A stretch of 64,000 nt of DNA from JAOUEA01 sp038249195 (GCA_038249195.1 JBBRWM010000001.1:442174-506173), one strand, 5' to 3'; numbered from the stretch's first letter, positions 25,714 through 35,474 are shown. A program made the numbers and translations. Notes: generated by a model from the sequence alone, not told the origin.

Positions 25714-27318
25714 GTGCCCGCACCCGCCGGTCCCGCCCGACGCACGGCGCTCGCCGTGGCGATCCTCACCTTGGTCTCTCCGCTCGCCCTCGCCGGCGGC
25801 AGCGCGAGCGCCGGCGCGTCGGCGCGAAGCCTGCACATGTCGCAGATCCCGATGAGCCGGGCACGCGCCGCCACTCCCGACTTGATCCGCCGCGACGAGG
25901 ACGCGGGGATCATCGGCCCGACGCTCGCCGCGCGCTACCTCTTGTGGGCGTTCACGGCCCCCGACCGGGTGCCCGCCGGCTACCGCAGCCTCGCCTCCTG
26001 GGACGGCACGCTCCCCCTGCGGCACTTGCAACGATCGGTCTCGAAGCTGGGTCGAGGCAGGGCTGCCCGGACCGTGCGGGCCGGCGTGCGGCGACTCACG
26101 ACCCTTCCCTGTCGGGGCGCCGCCGGCCCCCTGCCCGCGCGCGCCGCGACCGCTCACTTCTACATCGAATACCGACCCTCGAGCCTGAGAAACATCAAGA
26201 TCGGCGGGTACACCAGCGGACTCGAGACGACCTGGCGAACCGAGGTCGGGAGGTTCGGATGGGCGGCGCCGCCGAAAGACCCCCGGCTCAAGATCCCCGG
26301 CGGGCGCTACCTCGTCCGGATCGAGAACCTCGGACACCAGCTCTACGGGTACGTCACCAGCACGCACAAGGTGGGAGACAACCCGCACACCCCGTGGAAC
26401 GACCACGACGCGCTCGGCTCGTGCATGGTGCTCAACCAGAACTTCGGCCCGTTCCCGGGAACGCCGCTCAACGCGATGCGTGCCACCGTGGCCCACGAGT
26501 TCAACCATTCTCTGCAGTTCGGCTACGGCGCCCTCACGGGCCCCACGAAGGTGAAGGCATCCTGGGTGGAGGGCGGCGCTACCTGGATGGAGGACGAGGT
26601 CTTCGACCGGTCCAACGACAACTACAACTACCTGTGGCCCGACGTGCGCAAGCCCATGCCGTTGTTCGACCCCAGCTTCCCCTACCCCTACTGGGTGGTG
26701 TTCCGCGCCATGACCGAGCCCCTGGGCGGGTCGGGACGGGCGCTCGGTGGCCAGCGGGTCTTCCGCGCCTTCTGGGAGCAGCTGAGCAAGAACGCCTCTA
26801 CGAACAGCGCGGCGTTCAACCGGGCGTTCGTAAGCGTCGGTTCGTCGCTCGCGACGGCGTACCACGACGCCGGCATCGCCCTGCGGTTCCTCATCCCGTG
26901 CGGCGGGTTCACCCCGGAGCCGTACTGCCTGGAGGAGGCGGCCGCGTACACCTCGAAGGCCGGCGACAACCGCGATCACGCCTCGGTGACGGCCGCTCAC
27001 AAGCGGTCGTTCACGCTCGCGAACGACTTCGCCACCAACTGGATCGGGCTGCCGGACACCGGGAACTATCCCGTCACGATCAAGGTCACGGGCGGCGAGG
27101 GACGGCTGCGCGTCGGCATCGTGTGCCGCACCGCCGCGACCCTCAAGGTGAAGGAGCTGGGCACGGCCACGGCATCATCCCCAATCACGCTGGGGACCAA
27201 CTACGTCGCGGGACCGTGCGACGAGGTGACCGCGGTGGTCTCGAACGTCAAGATGACGAGCCCGTCGCCGTCCACCAAGACGACCACGCACTACCAGGTC
27301 GACCTCACGGGACCGTAG
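25714..27318 (+). CDS. Secreted HExxH metalloprotease-like protein
   Basis: 534 residues, GTG start, Sec signal peptide ending near LALAGGSASA. After a 120-residue pro-like region, a zinc motif VAHEFNHSLQFGYG lies at residues 259-272 (His261, Glu262, His265). WVEGGATWMEDE at 284-295 supplies a likely third ligand; E-G-x-A-x-W-x-E-D downstream of HEF-x-H is seen in putative metalloproteases of the MXAN_6640 kind. The C-terminal 150 residues look like a beta-sandwich. Cys pairs fit an exported protein. Substrate unknown. Confidence 0.75.
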   Translation: MPAPAGPARRTALAVAILTLVSPLALAGGSASAGASARSLHMSQIPMSRARAATPDLIRRDEDAGIIGPTLAARYLLWAFTAPDRVPAGYRSLASWDGTLPLRHLQRSVSKLGRGRAARTVRAGVRRLTTLPCRGAAGPLPARAATAHFYIEYRPSSLRNIKIGGYTSGLETTWRTEVGRFGWAAPPKDPRLKIPGGRYLVRIENLGHQLYGYVTSTHKVGDNPHTPWNDHDALGSCMVLNQNFGPFPGTPLNAMRATVAHEFNHSLQFGYGALTGPTKVKASWVEGGATWMEDEVFDRSNDNYNYLWPDVRKPMPLFDPSFPYPYWVVFRAMTEPLGGSGRALGGQRVFRAFWEQLSKNASTNSAAFNRAFVSVGSSLATAYHDAGIALRFLIPCGGFTPEPYCLEEAAAYTSKAGDNRDHASVTAAHKRSFTLANDFATNWIGLPDTGNYPVTIKVTGGEGRLRVGIVCRTAATLKVKELGTATASSPITLGTNYVAGPCDEVTAVVSNVKMTSPSPSTKTTTHYQVDLTGP

Positions 27319-27333
27319 CCCCGGGCGCGAGGC

Positions 27334-28278
27334 TCAGGCCACGCCGATCGGGTCGGAGGAGATGTCGCCCTTGACCGGCCCGAGCGGTTCGCCCAGCCGC
27401 GCGGCCACGCGCTTGAGGCGGTCGAGGTGTTCGAAGATCTCCTCGCGGGCCTGCTTCGCGACGTCGGTGAGGCCGTCGATCTGGGCCAGCCGGAAATGGT
27501 TCTCCAACACCGGACGCAGGACCTGTTCGAGGTGGATCCGCAGGTTGTAGATGCCCGCGCTCGCCATCGCCTTCGCCTTGCGTCGGAACCCCGGGATCCC
27601 GGCGCCGGGCATGGCGAAGTTCAAGATCTGCCGATGCATCGCCATGACAACGGCGGAGGGATCGAGCTCGATCGCGTTGATAGCCATGTCGCGGTAGAAG
27701 ACGTAGTGGAAGTTCTCGTCTGTGGCCACGCGGGCACACAACTTCTGCGCCGTCTCATCCTGCGTGATCTCGCCCGTGTTGCGATGGGAGATCCTCGTGG
27801 CCAGCTCCTGGATGGTGGTGAACACCACGCCGTCGAGCGGACCCTGTTCGGCGAAGGCGGGATACCAACCCCGCAAGGCCTGGTCCATGCGGCCTTGCTC
27901 GAGGACCACAGGGTCCATGCCGCGCGTCACCGTGAGGAAGTCACGGATCACGATGGCGTGACGTCCCTCCTCGGCCGTCCAGCGTCGCACCCACTCGCCC
28001 CACGCCTCGCCTTCGCCGAACGTGCGCCACAGGGCAAGGTGGTAGTAAGGCAGGTTGTCCTCGGTCAGGAGGTTCACCTCGAGCGCCGTCTGCGCCACGT
28101 CGGGCAGCGAGCTGTCGGCCGGCTGCCACGGCTCCTGCACGAAGTTGCGGCCTTCTTCATAGGGAACGAAATCGTGCGGGAACCACTCGGAGGTGGCCGC
28201 GACGTGGCGGCCGAGCGCCTGCTCGACGGATGGGAGCAGCTCGTGGAGGATCGCCTGGTCGTTCACGGGATCGGTCAT
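27334..28278 (-). CDS. Acyl-ACP desaturase (ferritin-like)
   Basis: 314 residues; ATG at 28278 with AAGGAG ahead. Di-iron motifs: LTEDNLPYYHLAL, RWTAEEGRHAIVI (E-E-x-x-H) and VATDENFHYVFY (E-x-x-H), as in stearoyl-ACP desaturase and mycobacterial DesA proteins. It inserts a cis double bond in acyl-ACP in the cytosol, using ferredoxin. Its neighbours on the plus strand include a cyclopropane-type methyltransferase that would act on unsaturated chains. Confidence 0.92.
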   Translation of the reverse strand: MTDPVNDQAILHELLPSVEQALGRHVAATSEWFPHDFVPYEEGRNFVQEPWQPADSSLPDVAQTALEVNLLTEDNLPYYHLALWRTFGEGEAWGEWVRRWTAEEGRHAIVIRDFLTVTRGMDPVVLEQGRMDQALRGWYPAFAEQGPLDGVVFTTIQELATRISHRNTGEITQDETAQKLCARVATDENFHYVFYRDMAINAIELDPSAVVMAMHRQILNFAMPGAGIPGFRRKAKAMASAGIYNLRIHLEQVLRPVLENHFRLAQIDGLTDVAKQAREEIFEHLDRLKRVAARLGEPLGPVKGDISSDPIGVA

Positions 28279-28536
28279 TCGGTGACTCCTTCTGAACCTC
28301 GGCAGGCGTGCCACACGCATTGCAGAGGTTCGGCTCCGAACGACTGCCCTTCGTCTGACACGATCACCTGATCGGCACAGGGTTGGCGTGCTGAGGCGCA
28401 CAGGATACCGCGCAACGCCCGTTGACGCAGCCTGTCCGGGGTGGCCTTCCGAGGCGGCGGTCCCGGCCATCCGGTCGGCGGCGCGCTGCGAAGACCAACC
28501 GTAGGCCGCAGGGGCACTGGGAGGAATGAGCGGATC

Positions 28537-29838
28537 GTGAAGGTCGCCGTCATCGGGAGTGGGATCGCCGGGCTCGGCGCCGCGTGGGCGCTGTCGCGGT
28601 CCCATGAGATCACGCTGTATGAAGCCGGCACGCATCTCGGGGGTCACGCGAACACGGCCGAGGTGTGGGACCGAGGCCGCGCCGTGGCGGTGGATACGGG
28701 GTTCATCGTGTACAACGAGCGCAACTACCCCAACCTCACCCGTCTGTTCGCCGCCGAAGGCGTCCCGACCGAGCCCAGCGACATGTCCTTCTCGGTCTCC
28801 GTGGGCCGCGGGGCGTTCGAGTACCAGGGCAGGGCCCAGGGTCTGTTCGCCCAGCCGTCCAACCTCGGGGACGCCTCCTTTCGCCGGATGGTTCGGGAGA
28901 TCCTCCGATTCACGAGGGAGGCCCGCGAGCTCCTGGGGAGCGGGTCGCGGCTCTCGATCGGCTCCTACCTGGAGCAGCGGGGGTACTCGAGGGCGTTCCG
29001 CGAGGATTACCTCCTGCCCATCACGGCGTGCATCTGGTCATCGCGTTTGGACGCGATGCTCGACTACCCGGCGGCCACCATGGTGGCCTTCCTCGACAAC
29101 CACGGGCTCCTCCAGGTGCGGCACCGGCCGCAATGGCGGACGGTCTCAGGCGGGTCGCGGGAGTACGTGCGCCGGGTCGCCGCTCGCTTCCGCAAGGGCC
29201 TTCGCCTGGCGACGCCCGTGCGAGCGCTCGAGCGTGGGCCCGACGGCGTCACCGTCCTCGATGCCCGCGGAGGGCGCGATCGCTACGACCACGTCGTGAT
29301 GGCGACGCACGCCGACACCACCCTCGCGCTGCTCGGCCCCGAGGCCTCGTCCCGGGAGCGGCAGCTCCTCGGGACGTTCCGCTTCCAGGAGAATCGGGCG
29401 GTGCTGCACCACGACGCGTCCCTGATGCCCACCCGCCGCCGCGCGTGGTCGAGCTGGAATTACCTCGCCGAGCATCGTGGGTATGGTGGCGAGGTGTCCC
29501 TCAGCTACTGGATGGATCGGCTCCAGAACCTGCGCACCGAACGCCCCGTGATCGTGACGCTCAATCCCCACCGCGAGCCGAGAGAACCCGTGGCCGAGTT
29601 CGTCTACCAGCACCCTGTCTTCGACCGGAGCTCCATCGACGCGCAAGCGGCGTTGCCGTCCATCCAGGGCCTCGACCGGACGTGGTTCTGCGGCAGCTGG
29701 TCCGGGTTCGGGTTCCACGAGGACGGCCTGCGGTCCGGGCTCGAGGTGGCGGCCGCGCTGGGCGCCCCCGCACCGTGGTGGTCGTCGGCCGCGGCCGTAC
29801 CCGCGACGGCGACGGCGATGGCCGCCGTGGGGGCGTGA
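28537..29838 (+). CDS. FAD-dependent amine-oxidase-type oxidoreductase
   Basis: 433 residues from the GTG at 28537, with GGGAGGA ahead. VKVAVIGSGIAGLGAAWALS is the dinucleotide-binding fold, with LYEAGTHLGGHANTAEV following; the C-terminal WFCGSWSGFGFHEDGLRSG closes the FAD site. This NAD(P)-binding_8/amine-oxidase group is regularly found next to DUF1365 and CFA-synthase genes, as here (4-bp overlap with the next gene). Predicted to oxidise or desaturate a lipid-bound acyl chain; the precise reaction is not known from sequence. Confidence 0.85.
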   Translation: MKVAVIGSGIAGLGAAWALSRSHEITLYEAGTHLGGHANTAEVWDRGRAVAVDTGFIVYNERNYPNLTRLFAAEGVPTEPSDMSFSVSVGRGAFEYQGRAQGLFAQPSNLGDASFRRMVREILRFTREARELLGSGSRLSIGSYLEQRGYSRAFREDYLLPITACIWSSRLDAMLDYPAATMVAFLDNHGLLQVRHRPQWRTVSGGSREYVRRVAARFRKGLRLATPVRALERGPDGVTVLDARGGRDRYDHVVMATHADTTLALLGPEASSRERQLLGTFRFQENRAVLHHDASLMPTRRRAWSSWNYLAEHRGYGGEVSLSYWMDRLQNLRTERPVIVTLNPHREPREPVAEFVYQHPVFDRSSIDAQAALPSIQGLDRTWFCGSWSGFGFHEDGLRSGLEVAAALGAPAPWWSSAAAVPATATAMAAVGA

Positions 29839-30713
29839 GCGTGGTCGTGCTCCGCGACCGCGTGCGGACGGCGGGCGACGCCCGCCCCGGCGAGGACGGC
29901 GTCACGCCGCGCCCGTTGCGCTCGGCGATCTACGAGTGCCGCGTGATGCACCAGCGCTTCTTCCCGGTGCGCCATCGCCTCGGCTATGGCGTGTGGTACC
30001 TGCTGGCCGACCTCGACGAGCTGCCGACCTTGGACGGGACCGTCCCGGGGTTCGGCGTCGATCGCGCGGCGCCGGTGAGCTTCCATCGCCGGGACCACGG
30101 TCCGCGTGACGGCACCCCGCTGCGGCCGTGGGTCGAGGCACGGCTCGCGGAAGCCGGGGTGGATCTGGACGGTGGACCGGTGCGCATCCTGTGCTTCCCC
30201 CGCGTCTTCGGTTACGTCTTCAACCCCATCACGGTCTGGTTCTGCCACGGCCGGGAGGGTGAGGTGCGCGCGATCGTGTACGAGGTCGCCAACACGTTCG
30301 GTCAATGGCATCACTACGTGGTGCCCGTGCCCGCCGGCGACGATCGCTCGGTGATCCGCAGCTCCTTCGACAAGCAGCTGTTCGTCTCGCCCTTCATCGA
30401 CATGGCGTCCACCTACGACTTCCGCACGCGCGTGCCGGACGAGCGGATCGCCGTGCTCGTGCGGCAGATGGCAGCGGGCGGCCAGGTGTTGGTGGCGACC
30501 CTCACCGGACGCCGCCGCGCGCTCACGGGACGCGGGCTCGCCCGCGTCCTCGCGAGGTACCCCCTGGTGACCTTGAAGGTGATGGCCGGGATCCACTGGG
30601 AGGCAGCGAAGCTGCGGCTGAAAGGGGCGCCGTATCGACGCCGGAGCCTCCCGCCCGCTCACGACACGACCGTGGTGCGCTCGCGAGTCCGACGCGACGC
30701 CCCCGCGAAGTGA
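29835..30713 (+). CDS. DUF1365 family protein
   Basis: 292 residues. GTG start overlapping the previous stop (GTGA). Family hallmarks: RSAIYECRVMHQRFFPVRHRL, ILCFPRVFGYVFNPITVWFC and EVANTFGQWHHYV. DUF1365 proteins occur between a flavin oxidoreductase and a CFA-type methyltransferase in many bacteria, and their own activity is not established. The next gene begins on its last base. Confidence 0.88.
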   Translation: MSVVVLRDRVRTAGDARPGEDGVTPRPLRSAIYECRVMHQRFFPVRHRLGYGVWYLLADLDELPTLDGTVPGFGVDRAAPVSFHRRDHGPRDGTPLRPWVEARLAEAGVDLDGGPVRILCFPRVFGYVFNPITVWFCHGREGEVRAIVYEVANTFGQWHHYVVPVPAGDDRSVIRSSFDKQLFVSPFIDMASTYDFRTRVPDERIAVLVRQMAAGGQVLVATLTGRRRALTGRGLARVLARYPLVTLKVMAGIHWEAAKLRLKGAPYRRRSLPPAHDTTVVRSRVRRDAPAK

Positions 30714-31933
30714 TGAAGACGGAGGCGCGAACCCGAACCCTGCGGCGAGGCCGAGGGCTGGGATCCTTCGAACGCATGGTGCTGGACGTCGTGGGCCGCC
30801 GGGTGCGAGCGGGCCGCCTGGAGGTTGATCTGCCCGACGGCTCACGGAAGGTGTTCGTGGGGCGGGAAGACGGACCCCAGGCGCGCCTGAGCGTTCGGGA
30901 CCCTCGGATCCTCCGGCGCGTCGCGACGACGGGAGCGATCGGGCTCGCAGACGGGTACATCGCGGGCGAGTACGCGGCCGAGGACCTCGCTTCCTTCATC
31001 GAGCTGATGGCGCTGCACGTGGAACCCGAGCATCGCGTGGCCGTGCCGACGGTCCTGGACCGGGCCGGCCGGGCGATCTGGCGCGCGCTGGGCCGCGGCG
31101 GGGGGCCGCGAGGACCTCTGGAGGACGTGGTGCAGCACTACGACCTCGGCAACGACTTCTACGCGCTGTGGCTCGACCCCTCCATGACCTACTCCTCCGG
31201 GGTGTTCGCTCGCGACGAGATGAGCTTGGAGGAGGCGCAGCGGGAGAAGTACCGGCGGCTGGCCGAGGCCGCCGACATCCGGGCGGGCCACAGCGTGCTC
31301 GAGATCGGTTCGGGCTGGGGTGGGTTCGCCGTCTACCTCGCGGAGCTCGGGGCCGACGTGAGCACGCTCACCGTCTCGCGGGAGCAGGCCGCGTACGTCG
31401 AGAGGCTCGTGGCCGAACGCGGCCTGCACGGACGGGTCCACGTCCTGCTCGAGGACTTCGCTACCCACCGCGGGTCCTACGATCGCCTGGTCTCGGTAGA
31501 GATGATCGAGTCCATCCCCCGCTCGCGGTGGGGGGAATACTTCGACACGCTCCGCGATCGCGTGCTCCCCGGCGGCCTGATCGGCCTGCAGGTCATCACG
31601 GTCGCCGATCATCACTGGCGGGCGTCCAACGAGAACCCCGACTTCGTCCGACGCTACATCTTCCCCGGCGGACAAGTCCCAGCGCCGGCGGTGTTGCGCC
31701 AGCTCGCGTGGAGAGCCGGCCTGCGTTGGGTAGGTGAGGAAGCGCACGGCCCGTCGTACGCTCGCACGCTGCGGTGCTGGCTCGCGGCTTTCGACGCGCA
31801 TCGACCCGAGATCGAGGCGCTGGGCTTCGACGAGCCGTTCCGGCGGATGTGGCGCTACTACCTCGCCTACTGCGAGGGTGGGTTCCGAGCGGGGCGAGCC
31901 GACGTCAGCCAGATCGTGCTCGCGCGAGGCTAG
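30713..31933 (+). CDS. Cyclopropane-fatty-acyl-phospholipid synthase family methyltransferase
   Basis: 406 residues; ATG at 30713 shares one base with the previous stop (a GTG one codon earlier is possible). VVQHYDLGNDFYALWLDPSM is the family signature, VLEIGSGWGGFAVYLAEL the SAM site, and SVEMIESIPRSRWGEYF and YIFPGGQVP follow. CFA enzymes methylate or cyclopropanate double bonds of phospholipid acyl chains. With the desaturase at 27334 and the flavin and DUF1365 genes it forms a lipid-modification set. Confidence 0.92.
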   Translation: MKTEARTRTLRRGRGLGSFERMVLDVVGRRVRAGRLEVDLPDGSRKVFVGREDGPQARLSVRDPRILRRVATTGAIGLADGYIAGEYAAEDLASFIELMALHVEPEHRVAVPTVLDRAGRAIWRALGRGGGPRGPLEDVVQHYDLGNDFYALWLDPSMTYSSGVFARDEMSLEEAQREKYRRLAEAADIRAGHSVLEIGSGWGGFAVYLAELGADVSTLTVSREQAAYVERLVAERGLHGRVHVLLEDFATHRGSYDRLVSVEMIESIPRSRWGEYFDTLRDRVLPGGLIGLQVITVADHHWRASNENPDFVRRYIFPGGQVPAPAVLRQLAWRAGLRWVGEEAHGPSYARTLRCWLAAFDAHRPEIEALGFDEPFRRMWRYYLAYCEGGFRAGRADVSQIVLARG

Positions 31934-32001
31934 GTACCTCGTACCGGGTAGGTCGGCCGTTCGAGGTCAATCTGCAGGCCCATTCGGCCGACACTGGGAA
32001 C

Positions 32002-32457
32002 ATGTCGTTGCGCGAGCGCGTCCGATCGGAGCAGGCCTTCACGATGGTAGAGCTCCTCATCGTGGTGTTGATCATCGGCGTCCTCATCTCGATCGGCCTG
32101 CCAACGTTCCTGGGTGCGCGCGTTCGCGCTCAGGATCGGAAGACGCAGCAGGACATCCGGATCGCATTCACCGCGGAGAAGGCCTACTTCGCGGACACCA
32201 ACCGCTACACGGCGACCGCCGCCGCGATGACTATCATCGAACCCGCGCTGGCCTACGTCGACAGCGATACGCCCGTTGCCGCCGGGTCCGTGTACCTGCA
32301 CTACCACCCAGGCGCGAACGAGCTCTTCGTGTCGGCGCGCAGCCAGTCGGGCACGTGCTTGTACCTGCGCGACGTGAACGGCGGCAGCGTGCAGTACTCG
32401 ACATCGACGGCGCCCTGCGGCGTGGCCGACGTGCAGGCCTACGCGGCCGTGTGGTGA
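32002..32457 (+). CDS. Type IV pilin-like protein
   Basis: 151 residues. FTMVELLIVVLIIGVLISIG at residues 13-32 is the class III N-terminal helix with the conserved Glu at mature position 5. The residue before the cleavage Phe is Ala (EQA-F), not the usual Gly. The C-terminal domain is short with one Cys pair (SGTCLYL, APCGV). No pilus assembly genes lie nearby, so it is an orphan pilin or pseudopilin. Frame open upstream from 31774, but the ATG at 32002 starts the homology. Confidence 0.85.
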   Translation: MSLRERVRSEQAFTMVELLIVVLIIGVLISIGLPTFLGARVRAQDRKTQQDIRIAFTAEKAYFADTNRYTATAAAMTIIEPALAYVDSDTPVAAGSVYLHYHPGANELFVSARSQSGTCLYLRDVNGGSVQYSTSTAPCGVADVQAYAAVW

Positions 32458-32535
32458 GCGAGCCGCTCGCCAGAGCTAACTAGTTACTCCGGGTGGGTCA
32501 AGTTCCGCCGGCCGAAAGGCCGATATGACGCTGGT

Positions 32536-34137
32536 ATGAGGGGCGAACGGGGAGCGGAGGGGGGTCCGGCCACGACGACCTCCACCCTTTCGCGACGCCG
32601 GTTCGTCCGCAACGCGGCCGTAGGCGGGGCGATCGCCGGTTCCGGAATCTCGTCCTCGCTCTTGCAGGGGCTGCCCGCGCAGGCCGCCGGACGCGCGGGT
32701 GCCGCATCATTCCTCCCCTCGGACAACGACCTGCATCTGTTGCGCCGTGCCACGTGGGGCCCCACCCCCAATCTCCACAAGCAGATCCGCAAGATGGGCA
32801 TGAACCGGTGGCTGGATCAACAGCTGAAGCCCCATTCCATCGACGATCGGGACTGCGAGCGCATCATCAACAAGCGGTTCCCTCGCCTCGCGTGGAACTC
32901 ACGCCAGGCCTACAAGAACCTCGACGGCTCCTGGGACCTCATGTACGAGCTCGGGTACGCCGCGATCGTCCGGGCGGCGTGGAGCAAGCGGCAGCTGTTC
33001 GAGGTCATGGTCGACTTCTGGTCCAACCATCTGAACGTCGCGAACCCCAGCGACAACGTGTGGTGGTCCCGCCACGACTACGACCGCACGGTGATCCGCC
33101 GCCACGCGCTGGGCAAGTTCTCCGACATGCTCGCCGCGTCCGCGACCCACCCCGCGATGATGACCTACCTCAACAACGCGGAGTCGACCAAGTACAACCC
33201 GAACGAGAACTACGGGCGCGAGCTCCTCGAGCTGCACACCGTCGGCGTCGACGGCGGCTACACGGAAGCGCAGATGAGGACGTCGGCGCTGATCCTCACG
33301 GGCCTCGGCGTGCACTGGTACGACGACGTGAACGACGGCACGTTCCGCTACAACCCCGACAACCACTACACCGGCCACGTGAAGGTCTTGAACTGGTCCT
33401 CTCCCAATAACAGCGCCCACAAGGGTTTGCACGTGGCGCTCGACTACGTCGACTACCTCGCGCACGCCAAGCCCACGGCCCGCCGCATCGCCTACAAGCT
33501 GTGCGAGCGCTTCCTATCCGACAAGCCGCCGATTGGGCTCGTCGACAAGATGGCGGACACCTACCGCGCGCACGACACGGCGATCGTGCCCGTGCTGCAC
33601 GTCCTGTTCGGCTCCAAGGCCTTCCGTCAGTCCAAGGGTGACAAGGTGATCCGGCCCATGCAGGACGTGGTGGCGACCCTGCGGATCCTCGGAGTGAAGC
33701 CCGACTCCGACAACGGTACCGACGGGATCCGCAGCCTCTACTGGACCACCGAGAGCCTGAGCGACGCGCCGCTGGCCTGGGTCCAGCCCAACGGCTACCC
33801 CGACTACGCCAACGCCTGGCGCTCGGCAGGCGGCACGCTGAACCGCTGGAACACGCACCTGTCCCTGGCCGCGGGCTGGAACGATCAGCTCGTCCTCCCC
33901 GACCTACGCAGGAACCTCCTGCCCCACAAACTCCCGAAGAACCACGGCGACCTGGTGCAGGCCCTCGCGCAGCGATTGGTGTTCCGCAAGCTCTCGGCCC
34001 CGCATCGCAACGCGCTCTGCGCGTTCCTCGGTGTGTCCGCCGCAACCCCCGTCGCGGCGGACTCCGCGGCGGTGGATTGGCGCCTGCCCTACCTCGTCGC
34101 GCTCATCCTCGACTCGCCCTATCACGAGATCAGGTGA
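32536..34137 (+). CDS. DUF1800 family Tat-exported protein
   Basis: 533 residues. Twin-arginine signal SRRRFVRNAAVGGAIAGSG. DUF1800 features: HLLRRATWGPT at about residues 67-77, FWSNHLNV, NYGRELLELHTVGVDGGYTE and ARRIAYKLCERFLSD. The protein family is always found beside a DUF1501 protein, as here, and its function is not established; export through Tat implies folding or cofactor loading in the cytosol. Confidence 0.92.
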   Translation: MRGERGAEGGPATTTSTLSRRRFVRNAAVGGAIAGSGISSSLLQGLPAQAAGRAGAASFLPSDNDLHLLRRATWGPTPNLHKQIRKMGMNRWLDQQLKPHSIDDRDCERIINKRFPRLAWNSRQAYKNLDGSWDLMYELGYAAIVRAAWSKRQLFEVMVDFWSNHLNVANPSDNVWWSRHDYDRTVIRRHALGKFSDMLAASATHPAMMTYLNNAESTKYNPNENYGRELLELHTVGVDGGYTEAQMRTSALILTGLGVHWYDDVNDGTFRYNPDNHYTGHVKVLNWSSPNNSAHKGLHVALDYVDYLAHAKPTARRIAYKLCERFLSDKPPIGLVDKMADTYRAHDTAIVPVLHVLFGSKAFRQSKGDKVIRPMQDVVATLRILGVKPDSDNGTDGIRSLYWTTESLSDAPLAWVQPNGYPDYANAWRSAGGTLNRWNTHLSLAAGWNDQLVLPDLRRNLLPHKLPKNHGDLVQALAQRLVFRKLSAPHRNALCAFLGVSAATPVAADSAAVDWRLPYLVALILDSPYHEIR

Positions 34138-34141
34138 TCAC

Positions 34142-35452
34142 ATGTCCATGACCAAGCCACGCCCTACGCTCGACGCCCAAGCCGCGCTGAAGCCGTGCGG
34201 ATGTCCGCACATGCCCGCGCTCTCGCGACGCAACTTCCTCAAGTCGTTGGGTGCGGCCGGCATCGTGGCGGGCATCGCCGGCGAGGACATGTTCACGAAG
34301 ATGGCGTTCGCCGCCACGCCGTACACGGGCGACGTGCTCGTGGTGCTGTCGCTCCGCGGCGGGTTCGACGGGTTGAGCGCGATCGTGCCCGCCTCCGCAG
34401 TCGACTACAATGACTATGCGAATCTCCGTCCGAACATCAAGATCCCCCTGGGTTCGCTCCTCCCGCTCAACCCCCAGTTCGGCATGCACCCGGCCATGGC
34501 CCCCCTCAAGCCGTTCTGGGACGCGCACACGTTCGGCGTCGTGCACGCGGTGGGAATGGAACAGCCCAACCGATCGCACTTCGATGCCATGGAGGAGATG
34601 GAGCGCGCCGCCCCCGGCAGCTCGTTGCGCACCGGGTGGATCGACCGGGTCATGGGCCTGCGCGACCGCGGCACCGCGTTCCAGGCCACGCAGATGGGCT
34701 CCAACACCGCCGCCTCCGCCTTCCTGGGACCCAACCCCGAGCTCGCGATGTACAACATCAGCTCGTTCCGCCTGAGCGGCGCCTGGAACGACACCGAGAA
34801 GGCCCACTGGGACACCGCTCTGCGTTCGCTGAACGGCAGCGCTCCTGCGAGCGTGAGCGATCCGTCGGTGACGGCGCTCGACGCGCTCGCGAAGGCCGCG
34901 TCCCTGCCCGGCAGTAGCTACGTTGCGAGCAACGGTGCCTCCTACCCCCACACCGGCCTAGGCAACGCCTTGTCCAACATCGCGCAGCTCATCAAGAACG
35001 ACACTGGCCTGCAGGTTGCCGCGGTGGACTACGGGGATTGGGACATGCACGTCGACCTGGGACAGTTCAACAGCGGCTGGATGTTCGATCACCTCACCGA
35101 GCTCTCGGGGTCGCTCGCGGCGTTCGCGACCGACTTAGGGCCTGCCGGCATGAACAAGGTCACGCTCGCGACGCTCACGGAGTTCGGGCGCCGGGCCGAG
35201 GAGAACGGATCCGGCGGCGTCGATCACGGCTACGGTCAAGCGGTCTTCCTCCTGGGCGGCGGCATCAAGGGGGGACAGGTACACGGCGCGTGGCCGGGGC
35301 TTGCCCACAACAACCTCGTCGACGGCGACCTCAACGGCGTGAACGACTACCGGGTGGTGCTCGCCGAGCTGCTGGAGAAGCGCTGCGAGGCCAGCTCGGT
35401 GGCGACCGTCTTCCCGGGGATCGACGCCACTCGGTACAACATCGCGAACTGA
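34142..35452 (+). CDS. DUF1501 family Tat-exported protein
   Basis: 436 residues, AGGTGA ahead of the ATG and 4 bp after the DUF1800 gene. Tat motif SRRNFLKSLGAAGIVAG after a Cys-rich N-tail (KPCGCPHMP). The core resembles the alkaline-phosphatase/sulfatase fold: LVVLSLRGGFDGLSAIVP, GMHPAMAPLKPFW, HFDAMEEME and TLTEFGRRAEENGSGGVDHG. Paired with DUF1800 in one transcript. Reaction unknown. Confidence 0.92.
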   Translation: MSMTKPRPTLDAQAALKPCGCPHMPALSRRNFLKSLGAAGIVAGIAGEDMFTKMAFAATPYTGDVLVVLSLRGGFDGLSAIVPASAVDYNDYANLRPNIKIPLGSLLPLNPQFGMHPAMAPLKPFWDAHTFGVVHAVGMEQPNRSHFDAMEEMERAAPGSSLRTGWIDRVMGLRDRGTAFQATQMGSNTAASAFLGPNPELAMYNISSFRLSGAWNDTEKAHWDTALRSLNGSAPASVSDPSVTALDALAKAASLPGSSYVASNGASYPHTGLGNALSNIAQLIKNDTGLQVAAVDYGDWDMHVDLGQFNSGWMFDHLTELSGSLAAFATDLGPAGMNKVTLATLTEFGRRAEENGSGGVDHGYGQAVFLLGGGIKGGQVHGAWPGLAHNNLVDGDLNGVNDYRVVLAELLEKRCEASSVATVFPGIDATRYNIAN

Positions 35453-35474
35453 GCCGCGCGGCGCTCGCGCGAGC

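Noticed and set aside
24231..25913. 560-codon minus-strand frame
   Set aside because: Shadow of the GT1 glycosyltransferase in a second minus frame; no domain seen.
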